Shown piece after piece: positions 1 to 6,194 of a stretch of DNA of 7,669 nucleotides. The notes under the pieces were generated by a model. That model was not told where the DNA came from. It made no database searches and worked only from the letters and a program-made list of their open reading frames with translations. Numbering within the stretch: position 1 is the first letter of the stretch; each line of letters opens with the position of its first letter. Both the position numbers and the translations under genes were made by a program. The stretch comes from Bacillota bacterium (GTDB lineage Bacteria > Bacillota > Bacilli > Alicyclobacillales > Alicyclobacillaceae): contig JAKADF010000148.1 of assembly GCA_021820805.1 (NCBI GenBank), positions 1-7,669 of the forward strand, written 5' to 3'.

Positions 1-18
1 GGCATTTAGTACTAAAAC

Positions 19-254
19 AGGCCTTATGTCCCTGGGGCCGCCCAAGCCCGCGGGCTATTACTGCTGAAACGGGCCTTATGCCCCTTGGATGCCGCCCAAG
101 CCCGCGGGCGATTACTGCCGAAACGGGCCTTATGCCTCTGGATGCCGCCCAAGCCCGCGGGCGATTACTGCCGAAACGGGCCTTATGCCCTTGGATGCCG
201 CCCAAGCCCGCGGGCGATTACTGCCGAAACGGGCCTTATGCCTCTGGATGCCGC
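19..254. repeat. Tandem array of ~53-bp G+C-rich repeat, four copies plus a partial fifth
   Basis: The anchor GGCCTTATG recurs at 20, 72, 126, 179 and 232, giving periods of 52, 54, 53 and 53 bp. Every full copy contains the perfect palindrome GCCCGCGGGC (46-55, 100-109, 153-162, 206-215) and, 3' of it, GATTACTGCCGAAACGGG, in which CCG-AAA-CGG can form a tiny hairpin. Copies 2-4 are nearly identical; they differ mainly around the 7-8 bases after CTTATG (CCCCTTGG, CCTCTGG, CCCTTGG). Copy 1 is more diverged, and the fifth copy stops abruptly at about 254. A degenerate trace (ACTAAAACAGG) before copy 1 suggests the array or its decay continues left of the window. The period is not a multiple of three, so open frames across it repeat the same peptide in rotating frames; I regard it as non-coding. 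There is no unique spacer between units, so it is not a CRISPR. Function unknown: a dispersed REP-like element or a minisatellite are both possible. Confidence 0.93.
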
Positions 255-373
255 ACCATCGAAAGCGTGACCAGTAATTTTATTGACATTTATTCTTGTA
301 ACGCATCAAACTAGTTATGTATTCAGCAATTTGCTAAATGTGAATTTGTCATATCCTGAATAAATGCGAAGGG
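255..373 (+). promoter_or_regulatory. Leader and probable promoter region of the ACT/sigma-54 activator gene
   Basis: The sequence turns A+T-rich directly after the repeat array. A consensus -35 hexamer TTGACA lies at 283-288, but the hexamer at 17-bp spacing (TCAAAC, 306-311) is a poor -10, so the exact promoter is uncertain. An 11-bp perfect palindrome AGCAATTTGCT (325-335) and the 6-bp inverted pair ATTCAG (321-326)/CTGAAT (356-361) lie between this and the start codon and could be operator sites. No -24/-12 element was found here, so the activator gene itself is probably not sigma-54 dependent. Confidence 0.4.
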
Positions 374-1678
374 ATGCCAACTTTGAATAATAAAAAGGGA
401 GCTGGGTCTGCGATACACACGAGATTATCGGCAACGGTTAGATGGTGTATAGAAACTGACGACAGGATAGGCATGGTTCGGGATATTGTTGCTGAGATTG
501 CGGATTTAGCGGTTAATTTAGAGGCAATGCAGGCCGTTTCACGGTTTGTGTATGTTCGGATATTGATTCAAAAGGCGCTTATTCCAGTTTTAGAGGAAAA
601 ATTACAAAACGTGCCTGGGGTATCCAATATACGAGAAATCCCACTTTTACCCTTTGAAGCAGAAGAACAGCGACTGATTCGAAGGGTTATGAAGCAAGAT
701 GCGGAAGCAACAGTATTGTCTTTCTCAGATATAACGACACAGAGTAAGCAAATGATACAAGTAATTCGGGTCGCCAAGGCGGTTGCTTCTAGTGATGCGC
801 CAGTACTCATTACTGGTGAAAGCGGGACTGGAAAAGAACTTCTTGCAAGGGCCATTCACAATGCATCACAGCGGTATCGTGAACGATTCATACCTGTTAA
901 CTGTGCTGCGATTCCAGAAAACTTACTAGAAAGTGAACTATTTGGTTATGTGGAAGGTGCGTTTACAGGTGCACAGCGTGGCGGCCGTCCGGGGCTTTTT
1001 GAAGTTGCTCAAGGCGGTACGCTCTTCCTCGATGAAATTGGAGAAATGAATATTTCTCTTCAAGCTAAACTGTTGCGTGTTTTGGCTGATGGTGAAGTGC
1101 GAAGAATCGGATCGACGGTGCCCGTCCATATTGATGTTCGGATTCTTGCGGCTACGAATCAAAACTTAGACAATATGCTTAAAGAAGGAAGCTTTCGGAC
1201 CGACCTGTTTTATCGTTTGAACGTGATTCCGCTCCATCTTCCGCCGCTGCGCGTTCGGAAAGAAGATATTTTGCCATTGGCCAGTCGGTTTTTGGAACAT
1301 ATGTCGCTCAAATTAAATCGGGAATTCCAGTGGACGAAAGAGGCATTGGACGCATTATGTGCCTATGAGTATCGAGGCAATATTCGCGAGTTACAGAATA
1401 TCGTGGAGCGAGCATGTTACCTCGCAGATGGTTTGTATATTGATAGTTGGTGTCTTAACTTGCAAAATCACAAAGAATCAAGATTGCCATCTCAAATTCC
1501 TTCGCGATCACGAAATGAATCATTGCGTGAGAAAGTGCAGGCATATGAGATTGAGTTGATTCAACACGCTATTCGTGAATATGGCAGTTTACGCAGAGCA
1601 GCAAAATCTCTCGGGACAACTCATACAGCATTATCGAACAAGTTAAAGGCATGGAATGAGAGAATACTGCCGGAATGA
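374..1678 (+). CDS. Sigma-54-dependent transcriptional activator with N-terminal ACT domain (TyrR-like)
   Basis: A cytoplasmic bacterial enhancer-binding protein of 434 aa that should bind upstream DNA and use ATP hydrolysis to open sigma-54 promoters. An ACT-type ligand domain covers roughly residues 18-90 (RWCIETDDRIGMVRDI is its typical start). The AAA+ domain has Walker A GESGTGKE (148-155), the sigma-54 contact loop GAFTGA intact (195-200), Walker B TLFLDEIGE (216-224), sensor I AATN (259-262), the arginine-finger region FRTDLFYRLN (274-283) and GNIREL (335-340). A Fis/TyrR-type HTH lies at about 404-425 (GSLRRAAKSLG, then THTALSNKL), closely resembling the TyrR C-terminus. Unlike TyrR there is no PAS domain between ACT and AAA+, and TyrR lacks GAFTGA whereas this protein has it. 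The ATG at 374 abuts GAAGGG (368-373), too close to serve as its SD; TTG 383, 9 nt after GAAGGG, is a plausible alternative start three codons in. The sigma-54 promoter just downstream makes the methionine gamma-lyase gene the likely target. The ligand is inferred to be an amino acid, perhaps methionine. Confidence 0.93.
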   Translation: MPTLNNKKGAGSAIHTRLSATVRWCIETDDRIGMVRDIVAEIADLAVNLEAMQAVSRFVYVRILIQKALIPVLEEKLQNVPGVSNIREIPLLPFEAEEQRLIRRVMKQDAEATVLSFSDITTQSKQMIQVIRVAKAVASSDAPVLITGESGTGKELLARAIHNASQRYRERFIPVNCAAIPENLLESELFGYVEGAFTGAQRGGRPGLFEVAQGGTLFLDEIGEMNISLQAKLLRVLADGEVRRIGSTVPVHIDVRILAATNQNLDNMLKEGSFRTDLFYRLNVIPLHLPPLRVRKEDILPLASRFLEHMSLKLNREFQWTKEALDALCAYEYRGNIRELQNIVERACYLADGLYIDSWCLNLQNHKESRLPSQIPSRSRNESLREKVQAYEIELIQHAIREYGSLRRAAKSLGTTHTALSNKLKAWNERILPE

Positions 1679-1807
1679 ATTCGTTCCATAGTGGTTTGAT
1701 TTATTTCCGTTATCATCGGTTTACCCTAGTGGTTTTTGCGAAGATGGCTGGCTGTAAGTAGCCGCGATCTGCATTAAAAGAAGTTGCACCCCCTGTCACG
1801 CATGCAC
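1679..1807 (+). promoter_or_regulatory. Candidate activator-binding (UAS) region upstream of the -24/-12 promoter
   Basis: The interval covers about -155 to -27 relative to the inferred start at 1834, the usual distance for enhancer sites of sigma-54 activators. It contains the direct repeat TAGTGGTTT at 1689-1697 and 1727-1735 (38 bp apart), a related CGGTTTACC at 1717-1725, and a small dyad GGCT-GTAAGT-AGCC (1750-1763). A 16-bp near-palindrome, GGAATGAATTCGTTCC (1672-1687), overlaps the stop codon of the activator gene. None matches the TyrR box fully; which of them is bound is inference. No intrinsic terminator is visible after the activator gene. Confidence 0.4.
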
Positions 1808-1823
1808 TGGCATCGTTCTTGCT
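1808..1823 (+). promoter_or_regulatory. Sigma-54 (-24/-12) promoter of the methionine gamma-lyase gene
   Basis: The sequence TGGCATCGTTCTTGCT fits the consensus TGGCACG-N4-TTGCW. The invariant GG (1809-1810) and GC (1821-1822) are exactly 12 bp apart, TGGCA and TTGCT are both present, and only two of the seven -24 bases deviate. The expected start is about 1834, leaving a 40-nt leader before ATG 1874. The gene just upstream encodes a sigma-54 activator with an intact GAFTGA loop, which strongly supports the call. An 8-bp inverted repeat (AAGTTGCA 1781-1788, TGCAACTT 1842-1849) brackets the promoter. Confidence 0.8.
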
Positions 1824-1873
1824 AAGTGTTTATGATGAGAATGCAACTTTAGAGTTTTTGAGGGGGCGTCACA

Positions 1874-3085
1874 ATGCGGAAGCATGTGGAGACAAAGGTG
1901 GTCCATCTGCCGGACACACGAGGGGAATCAAAACTTCTAGGGAGTATCACTCCACCCATTTTTCAAACGTCAACGTTTGTGTTTGATTCTGCGGAGCAAG
2001 GCGGGCGTCGTTTTGCAGGAAGTGAAAGCGGATACATTTATTCCCGCTTAGCAAATCCGACAGTTCAATTGTTGGAAGAGGCTGTTGCTGAGCTGGAAGG
2101 CGGGGAAGAAGGCATTGCCTTTGCAAGCGGGATGGCAGCTATCTCGGCAGTAATGATTGCGCTTGTGAAATCTGGAGACCATGTTCTTGTATCACGTGGT
2201 GTATATGGATGTACCTTTGGTCTCTTGAATATGCTTTCAACTAAATTCCAGGTATCGTTCACCTTAGCTGATTTAAGTAATGAAGATTCTATTCGTAATG
2301 CGATTCGTGATAATACAAAAGTTATCTATTTAGAAACCCCAATCAATCCAACCATGGAATTAATGGATATTGCTGCATGTGCCCGTGTTGCAAAGGAGTA
2401 TGGAGCCAAAGTTGTGGTTGATAACACATTTGCCAGTCCAATTTTGCAACGGCCGTTATCACTAGGTGCCGACTTTGTTGTTCACAGCGCCACTAAGTTT
2501 CTTGGCGGTCATGGGGACGTTATATTCGGTGTTGCGGTCGGGCCAAAGGAAATTATGGATACGATTCGTGTGACAACACAGAAAGATATTGGTGGAATAG
2601 CAGCCCCATTTGATGCATGGCTTGTGCTGAGAGGCATGAAAACACTTGCGATTCGAATGAAGCAGCATGTCGCTTCTGCTATGGTGATTGCGCAGCGTCT
2701 GGCAGAGCACCAAGTAGTGGATAAAGTTTATTATCCAGGTCTTCCATCATTCCCGCAACGTGAATTATTTCAGAAACAAATGTATGGAGCTGGTGCAATA
2801 ATCAGTTTTGTCATTCGTGGGTCGGTCGAGGATGGTATGGCATTTATGAATCAGCTGAAGCTATGTGAACGGGCTGTATCTCTTGGTGAAACCCATACTC
2901 TGATTCAGCATCCAGCAAGTATGACTCATTCTCCCGTTCCTCCGGAGACTCGTCGGGAAATGGGAATTGAGGATGGGTTAATCCGTCTTTCCGTAGGTAT
3001 AGAAGATGTTGAAGATATTTGGGCAGACATCGAACAGGCACTTACTTTTGTCAGCGGCAAGGTTTATGAGTGCCATCATTCCTAA
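1874..3085 (+). CDS. megL: Methionine gamma-lyase (PLP-dependent Cys/Met metabolism enzyme)
   Basis: Predicted to catalyse alpha,gamma-elimination of L-methionine to methanethiol, 2-oxobutanoate and ammonia (EC 4.4.1.11) as a cytoplasmic PLP homotetramer. The 403-aa length is normal for the gamma-subfamily. Landmarks are YSR (56-58, PLP phosphate contact from the neighbouring subunit), SGM (85-87), YGC (111-113), D183 in VVDNTF (PLP ring nitrogen), SATKFLGGHGD with Schiff-base K208, KD (237-238), QHPASMTH (345-352) and R371 in LIRLSVG (substrate carboxylate). C113 together with K237/D238 matches the Cys116/Lys240/Asp241 set that marks methionine gamma-lyase in Pseudomonas putida and separates it from cystathionine gamma-lyase or gamma-synthase. 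The start is supported by GAGGGGG (1860-1866), 7 nt before ATG. It is transcribed alone: a -24/-12 promoter lies upstream and a terminator follows 33 bp after the stop. Homocysteine or cysteine desulfhydrase activity remains possible, since the family is promiscuous. Confidence 0.9.
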   Translation: MRKHVETKVVHLPDTRGESKLLGSITPPIFQTSTFVFDSAEQGGRRFAGSESGYIYSRLANPTVQLLEEAVAELEGGEEGIAFASGMAAISAVMIALVKSGDHVLVSRGVYGCTFGLLNMLSTKFQVSFTLADLSNEDSIRNAIRDNTKVIYLETPINPTMELMDIAACARVAKEYGAKVVVDNTFASPILQRPLSLGADFVVHSATKFLGGHGDVIFGVAVGPKEIMDTIRVTTQKDIGGIAAPFDAWLVLRGMKTLAIRMKQHVASAMVIAQRLAEHQVVDKVYYPGLPSFPQRELFQKQMYGAGAIISFVIRGSVEDGMAFMNQLKLCERAVSLGETHTLIQHPASMTHSPVPPETRREMGIEDGLIRLSVGIEDVEDIWADIEQALTFVSGKVYECHHS

Positions 3086-3118
3086 ATAAAAGAACTCGCA
3101 CATTCGTTACAATTTAAA

Positions 3119-3164
3119 AGCGTCGGAGTACCTGCAAATGCGGATACTTTGGCGCTCTTTTTTT
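3119..3164 (+). terminator. Intrinsic terminator after methionine gamma-lyase
   Basis: An imperfect stem pairs AGCGTCGGAGTACC (3119-3132) with the segment 3142-3156 ending in GGCGCT, with several G-U pairs and one bulged A. The loop is about 9 nt, and the stem is followed by C and seven T (3158-3164). It separates the sigma-54 unit from the next gene, which has its own promoter. Confidence 0.85.
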
Positions 3165-3205
3165 GCTCAAATCCGACTGTGGAGGTTATAAAGCCTTGGT
3201 ACCCC

Positions 3206-3234
3206 TTGACAAATGAATACGTATTTATATTAAT
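3206..3234 (+). promoter_or_regulatory. Sigma-A promoter with palindromic spacer, upstream of the phosphotransferase gene
   Basis: A perfect -35 TTGACA (3206-3211) is followed at 17-bp spacing by ATTAAT (3229-3234), a 4/6 match to TATAAT. The spacer contains the perfect 10-bp palindrome AATACGTATT (3216-3225). Symmetry continues partly outward, so 16 of the 20 bases of 3211-3230 are symmetric. A dyad between -35 and -10 is a classic place for a repressor operator. No cognate regulator is encoded next to it. Confidence 0.6.
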
Positions 3235-3274
3235 AATAAATATATTAATTAAATTAAATCTATATTTAATTAAA
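3211..3274. other. 64-bp A/T island with inverted repeat
   Basis: Only four of the 64 bases are G or C, in sharp contrast with the coding regions. It contains a perfect 10-bp inverted repeat, TTAATTAAAT (3245-3254) and ATTTAATTAA (3264-3273), with a 9-nt loop and no U tract suitable for termination. It overlaps and follows the start site of the inferred promoter. It could be a binding or bending site for a nucleoid-type or AbrB-like protein; that is inference. Confidence 0.7.
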
Positions 3275-3458
3275 CGGTGATATATGACATGAACGAAGAT
3301 TTGCGTTCTTAGAGTGAGATTTCGTACCTGGTCTGAATTCTATATATGTTACGTTTTAGATAAAGAGGCTTTAGTGCGTGCAGTAATCGTAGGTGTTAGA
3401 GGAGAAACTTGGCGGTAGATGATGTGCGTCACGCAATTGCGAGGGGGGTAGACGAATT
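3275..3458 (+). other. Long 5' leader of the phosphotransferase gene, with tiny ORFs
   Basis: About 180 nt separate the A/T island from the start codon. A small hairpin GAACG/CGTTC lies at 3291-3295/3304-3308. A GTG at 3374 with SD AAAGAGG (3362-3368) opens a 14-codon frame that stops at 3416-3418. A TTG at 3409, 4 nt after GAGGAG (3399-3404), opens a 58-codon frame to 3585 that overlaps both the first tiny frame and the start of the main gene in another frame. Neither peptide is recognisable. They may be leader peptides or chance. The main gene's own SD, GAGGGGGG, is at 3441-3448. Confidence 0.35.
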
Positions 3459-6023
3459 ATGGGGGAAGAAGCAAGTATATCGGATCGCGATGTTAATGAA
3501 TTGTCAAATATTCCAAATGTTTTATCGCTTGGACACGAAGCTGCAACATCAGCTGAAGCAGTTGGTGCAAAGGCATCCAATCTAGCGAAACTTCGTTTAG
3601 CGGGATTTCCTGTGCCCTCTGGAATTGTTGTCACAACGGCTGCTTTTGCTCGTCATCTTGAAAGTATTTCTGAAGTAGAAGATGGTTCGTCAATACGTCT
3701 TGCTATCCTTTCAAATTCACTCTCAGCAAGTATCAAGGAAGAACTGTGGGAGGCTCTTGAGGAGATTGGAGATGTTCCTTTCGCAGTGCGTTCATCCGGT
3801 GTCGAGGAGGATCTTGAAGGGGCTTCCTTTGCTGGACAATATGACACGTTTCTTGGTGTACGCGGGTTGACGGCCGTAGAGGAAGCTGTCCGGAAATGTT
3901 TTGCGTCTGCATTTAGCGACCAAATTCTGAAGTACCGTACCTCAAAGATAATTAAAAGCGAGCATATGGCAGTTCTCATTCAACCCCTTGTTGAAGCAGA
4001 TGCTGCAGGTGTTGTGTTTACGGCAAATCCAGTTACCGGAAATCGGAATGAGGTAATTGTCAGTGCAGTACAAGGACTTGGCGAACGATTGGTGTCTGGA
4101 GAAGCCTCGCCGGATGAGTGGGTCGTTCAAGGTGATCAAGCGATTGCGAAATGCACTCCGGAACGTGCGGTCTCATCAAAGCAAGTCATCAAGATAGCAG
4201 AGTTGGCGCGCCGAGTTGAAGCGTATTATGGTGAACCGCAGGATATCGAATGGGCTATATGCAAGAATCATTTGTATTTGTTGCAGGCACGTCCCATTAC
4301 GACCTTGGCAGAAGAAGGGACCGCTGATATGATTCCGGTGCCAGTTACTGTGCCTGTTGGCTTTTGGGAGAGGGAAGAGTCACATTACCCTGATCCTTTG
4401 ATGCCAATCACATACACAACATTTGTTCCAGCCGTCAATCGCGCGTTTCGCCTGTTATGTGACGAAATGTCGCTGTTAATTGAGACAATGGAAGTCCGAG
4501 AGATAGGGGGTTACATCTATCAAAGAGTTGTTCCATTAGGAGGGAAAGACCGAAAAGCTCCGCCTGCCTGGATCATGCCGCTGTTGATTCGTATGGTGCC
4601 GCAACTGAGGAAGCGAATCGCAGGGTCAGTTCGTGCAATTCGTGAGGACATAGCCGGCAAATGGTTAGATGCTTGGGACATGGAATGGAAGCAGGCACTT
4701 ATAAGCCGCGCAGAGCAAATTCGATCGAAAAACTTACATACTCTTTTGGATGGGGAACTTGCAAGGCATATTGAAGAGTCCCGCGGTTTTCTTCGCGATA
4801 GTACGGAGTTGCATATGAAAATCAACGGATCGGTCCAACTTATTTTGGCAAAATACGCTTTTGCATGCCAGGAACTGCTTGGGTGGAATGAATCGCAGAT
4901 GATGCGGATGTTTTGCGGGTTATCGGAAATGTCTAGTGCCCCTGTACGAGCTTTGGCAGCACTTGCTCAATATGCTCAAAGTCAACATGGCTTGGTGCAA
5001 GACATTACGTCAGGGGTTCCTTTGCCAGAGCTTCTGCATCGGTACCCTGATTTTGCGCAAAAGTTTAATGACTATATGCGAGCATTTGGTTGCCGCGCGA
5101 TTCGTTATGAATTAGCCTTTCCGACTGTGGCAGAGACACCCGAAACCATTCTTCGTTTACTTACAGAGCAACTGCAACGAAACTATAGTCCAGATGATGA
5201 CTCTAGGTTCCTGAAAAAACAGCGCCGCAACCAACTTACTTTGGCGGGAAACATTTTAAAGAAAAAGACAGAGGCAGACAGAATCCGATTTAAAAAAGTA
5301 TTGTCTCGTGCAGAAAAAGCGTATCCACTCAGAGAGGAACACGGTTTTTATGATAGAGACGTCCCGTTAGCTTTGCTTCGTTATGCCTTGATTGAAGCAG
5401 GAAATCGATTGGTTGAACGCGGACACGTGAACAAAATGAATGACGTCTTTTTCCTTTCGTACGATGAACTGATTGAGACACTCAAAAGTGGTTCATCAAT
5501 CCGCGAAATCGTGCACCATAGGCAGTGTGAACGCAATTGGGTGCTTGCTCATCCTGGGCCTGCAAGTTATGGGAAGCGTCCATCATCTCCACCGTCTATG
5601 GAATCGTTCCCTGAGGAGGCACGTTTTTCTGCAACGGCAGTTCTTTGGACAATCGAAAAAACGTTTGAAGCAGAGCGAAGCGGCCGTGTGCAAGCTGATG
5701 CAAAGCGTATACAGGGCATCGCAGCTTCAGCAGGACGTTATACGGGTACAGTGCGAATCGTCCACGGCGAGTCGGAATTTGGCAAAATTCAACCGGGAGA
5801 TATACTCGTTTGTCCAATCACTTCTCCCGTGTGGTCAATGGTTTTCCCAAGTATCGGTGCACTTGTGACAGATTCTGGCGGTATTCTTTCACATTCAGCG
5901 ATTATCGCTCGAGAATATCGAATCCCGGCTGTTGTCGCTGCTGGCAATGCAACGGGATTACTGAAAGATGGGCAGCTCGTCACAATTGATGGAAGCAGCG
6001 GAATGGTTGAAGCCCTTTCGTGA
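3459..6023 (+). CDS. Rifampicin-phosphotransferase-like ATP-grasp/phosphohistidine enzyme, acceptor unknown
   Basis: An 854-aa relative of PEP synthase/pyruvate phosphate dikinase. The N-terminal ATP-grasp module (about 20-285) has VGAKASN (35-41), AVRSSGVEED (109-118), SFAGQYDTFLGV (123-134), MAVLIQPLV (170-178), GVVFTANPVTG (184-194), EPQDIEW (259-265) and LLQARPIT (274-281), all looking intact. A roughly 450-residue, largely helical middle region (about 290-740) matches no motif I recognise. The C-terminal swivelling domain carries the phosphorylatable histidine H812 in GGILSHSAIIARE, 42 residues from the end. True PEP synthase and PPDK have this domain in the middle followed by a PEP/pyruvate TIM barrel, which is absent here. 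The order ATP-grasp, substrate domain, His domain and the total length are those of rifampicin phosphotransferase. The enzyme probably moves the ATP beta-phosphate via His to a small molecule; a rifamycin or a metabolic acceptor are both possible. No in-frame start exists upstream before a stop at 3420, and SD GAGGGGGG lies 10 nt before ATG. It is monocistronic as far as visible. Confidence 0.8.
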   Translation: MGEEASISDRDVNELSNIPNVLSLGHEAATSAEAVGAKASNLAKLRLAGFPVPSGIVVTTAAFARHLESISEVEDGSSIRLAILSNSLSASIKEELWEALEEIGDVPFAVRSSGVEEDLEGASFAGQYDTFLGVRGLTAVEEAVRKCFASAFSDQILKYRTSKIIKSEHMAVLIQPLVEADAAGVVFTANPVTGNRNEVIVSAVQGLGERLVSGEASPDEWVVQGDQAIAKCTPERAVSSKQVIKIAELARRVEAYYGEPQDIEWAICKNHLYLLQARPITTLAEEGTADMIPVPVTVPVGFWEREESHYPDPLMPITYTTFVPAVNRAFRLLCDEMSLLIETMEVREIGGYIYQRVVPLGGKDRKAPPAWIMPLLIRMVPQLRKRIAGSVRAIREDIAGKWLDAWDMEWKQALISRAEQIRSKNLHTLLDGELARHIEESRGFLRDSTELHMKINGSVQLILAKYAFACQELLGWNESQMMRMFCGLSEMSSAPVRALAALAQYAQSQHGLVQDITSGVPLPELLHRYPDFAQKFNDYMRAFGCRAIRYELAFPTVAETPETILRLLTEQLQRNYSPDDDSRFLKKQRRNQLTLAGNILKKKTEADRIRFKKVLSRAEKAYPLREEHGFYDRDVPLALLRYALIEAGNRLVERGHVNKMNDVFFLSYDELIETLKSGSSIREIVHHRQCERNWVLAHPGPASYGKRPSSPPSMESFPEEARFSATAVLWTIEKTFEAERSGRVQADAKRIQGIAASAGRYTGTVRIVHGESEFGKIQPGDILVCPITSPVWSMVFPSIGALVTDSGGILSHSAIIAREYRIPAVVAAGNATGLLKDGQLVTIDGSSGMVEALS

Positions 6024-6188
6024 CGATTCTTTGTTAGAATTGTGGGATGGAGAATAGAGAGTGTCATAATCATCGGGGGGAATCGTGGACTTACGAGATC
6101 ACGAATGCCTCCCGTCGCCCTGGCACCCCGCAAGTAGCCTCTCCTCATGTCTAGCTTGAACTTGTAATCCACGAATAGAATGTTCAGA
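6024..6188 (+). other. Intergenic region with a long imperfect hairpin, no clear terminator
   Basis: After the phosphotransferase stop, CGGGGGG (6074-6080) pairs with CCTCCCG (6108-6114) and, inside an internal loop, TCGTG (6083-6087) pairs with CACGA (6100-6104) around a 12-nt loop. No T run follows, so it is not a standard terminator, although it is placed where one would be expected. It could be an RNA-stability stem, a protein-binding dyad or a fossil of a mobile element. I see no ORF or RNA gene in the stretch. Confidence 0.45.
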
Positions 6189-6194
6189 CTATTC

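Noticed and set aside
19..254. CRISPR array
   Set aside because: The repeats are contiguous, with no unique spacers, and no cas gene is nearby.
78..314. Open frames of about 60-78 codons across the tandem repeat
   Set aside because: They are the same peptide read in rotating frames because the ~53-bp period is not a multiple of three; they have no consistent SD and end shortly after the array.
568..855. Antisense frame of 95 codons, and similar minus-strand frames inside the large genes
   Set aside because: Their products show no recognisable motif, and they lie opposite strongly conserved coding sequence.
1874..3085. Cystathionine gamma-synthase or gamma-lyase
   Set aside because: The YGC cysteine and the KD pair of methionine gamma-lyase are all present, and the sigma-54 catabolic context does not suggest biosynthesis.
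3151..3166. Second -24/-12 promoter (TTGGCGCT...TTTGCT) before the phosphotransferase
   Set aside because: GG and GC are 14 bp apart instead of 12, and the sequence is part of the terminator stem and U tract.
3181..3195. Sigma-54-like GG-N10-GC at 3181/3193
   Set aside because: The spacing fits, but the flanking bases (TGGAGG and AAGC) lack the TGGCAC and TTGC contexts.
3459..6023. Canonical PEP synthase (ppsA) or PPDK
   Set aside because: The phosphohistidine domain is at the extreme C-terminus and no PEP/pyruvate-binding TIM barrel follows it.
6121..6135. Sigma-54 promoter starting TGGCACCCC upstream of rhmD
   Set aside because: The -24 half is good, but no GC occurs at the required 12-bp distance, and a strong TTGAAA/TATAAT promoter is closer to the gene.
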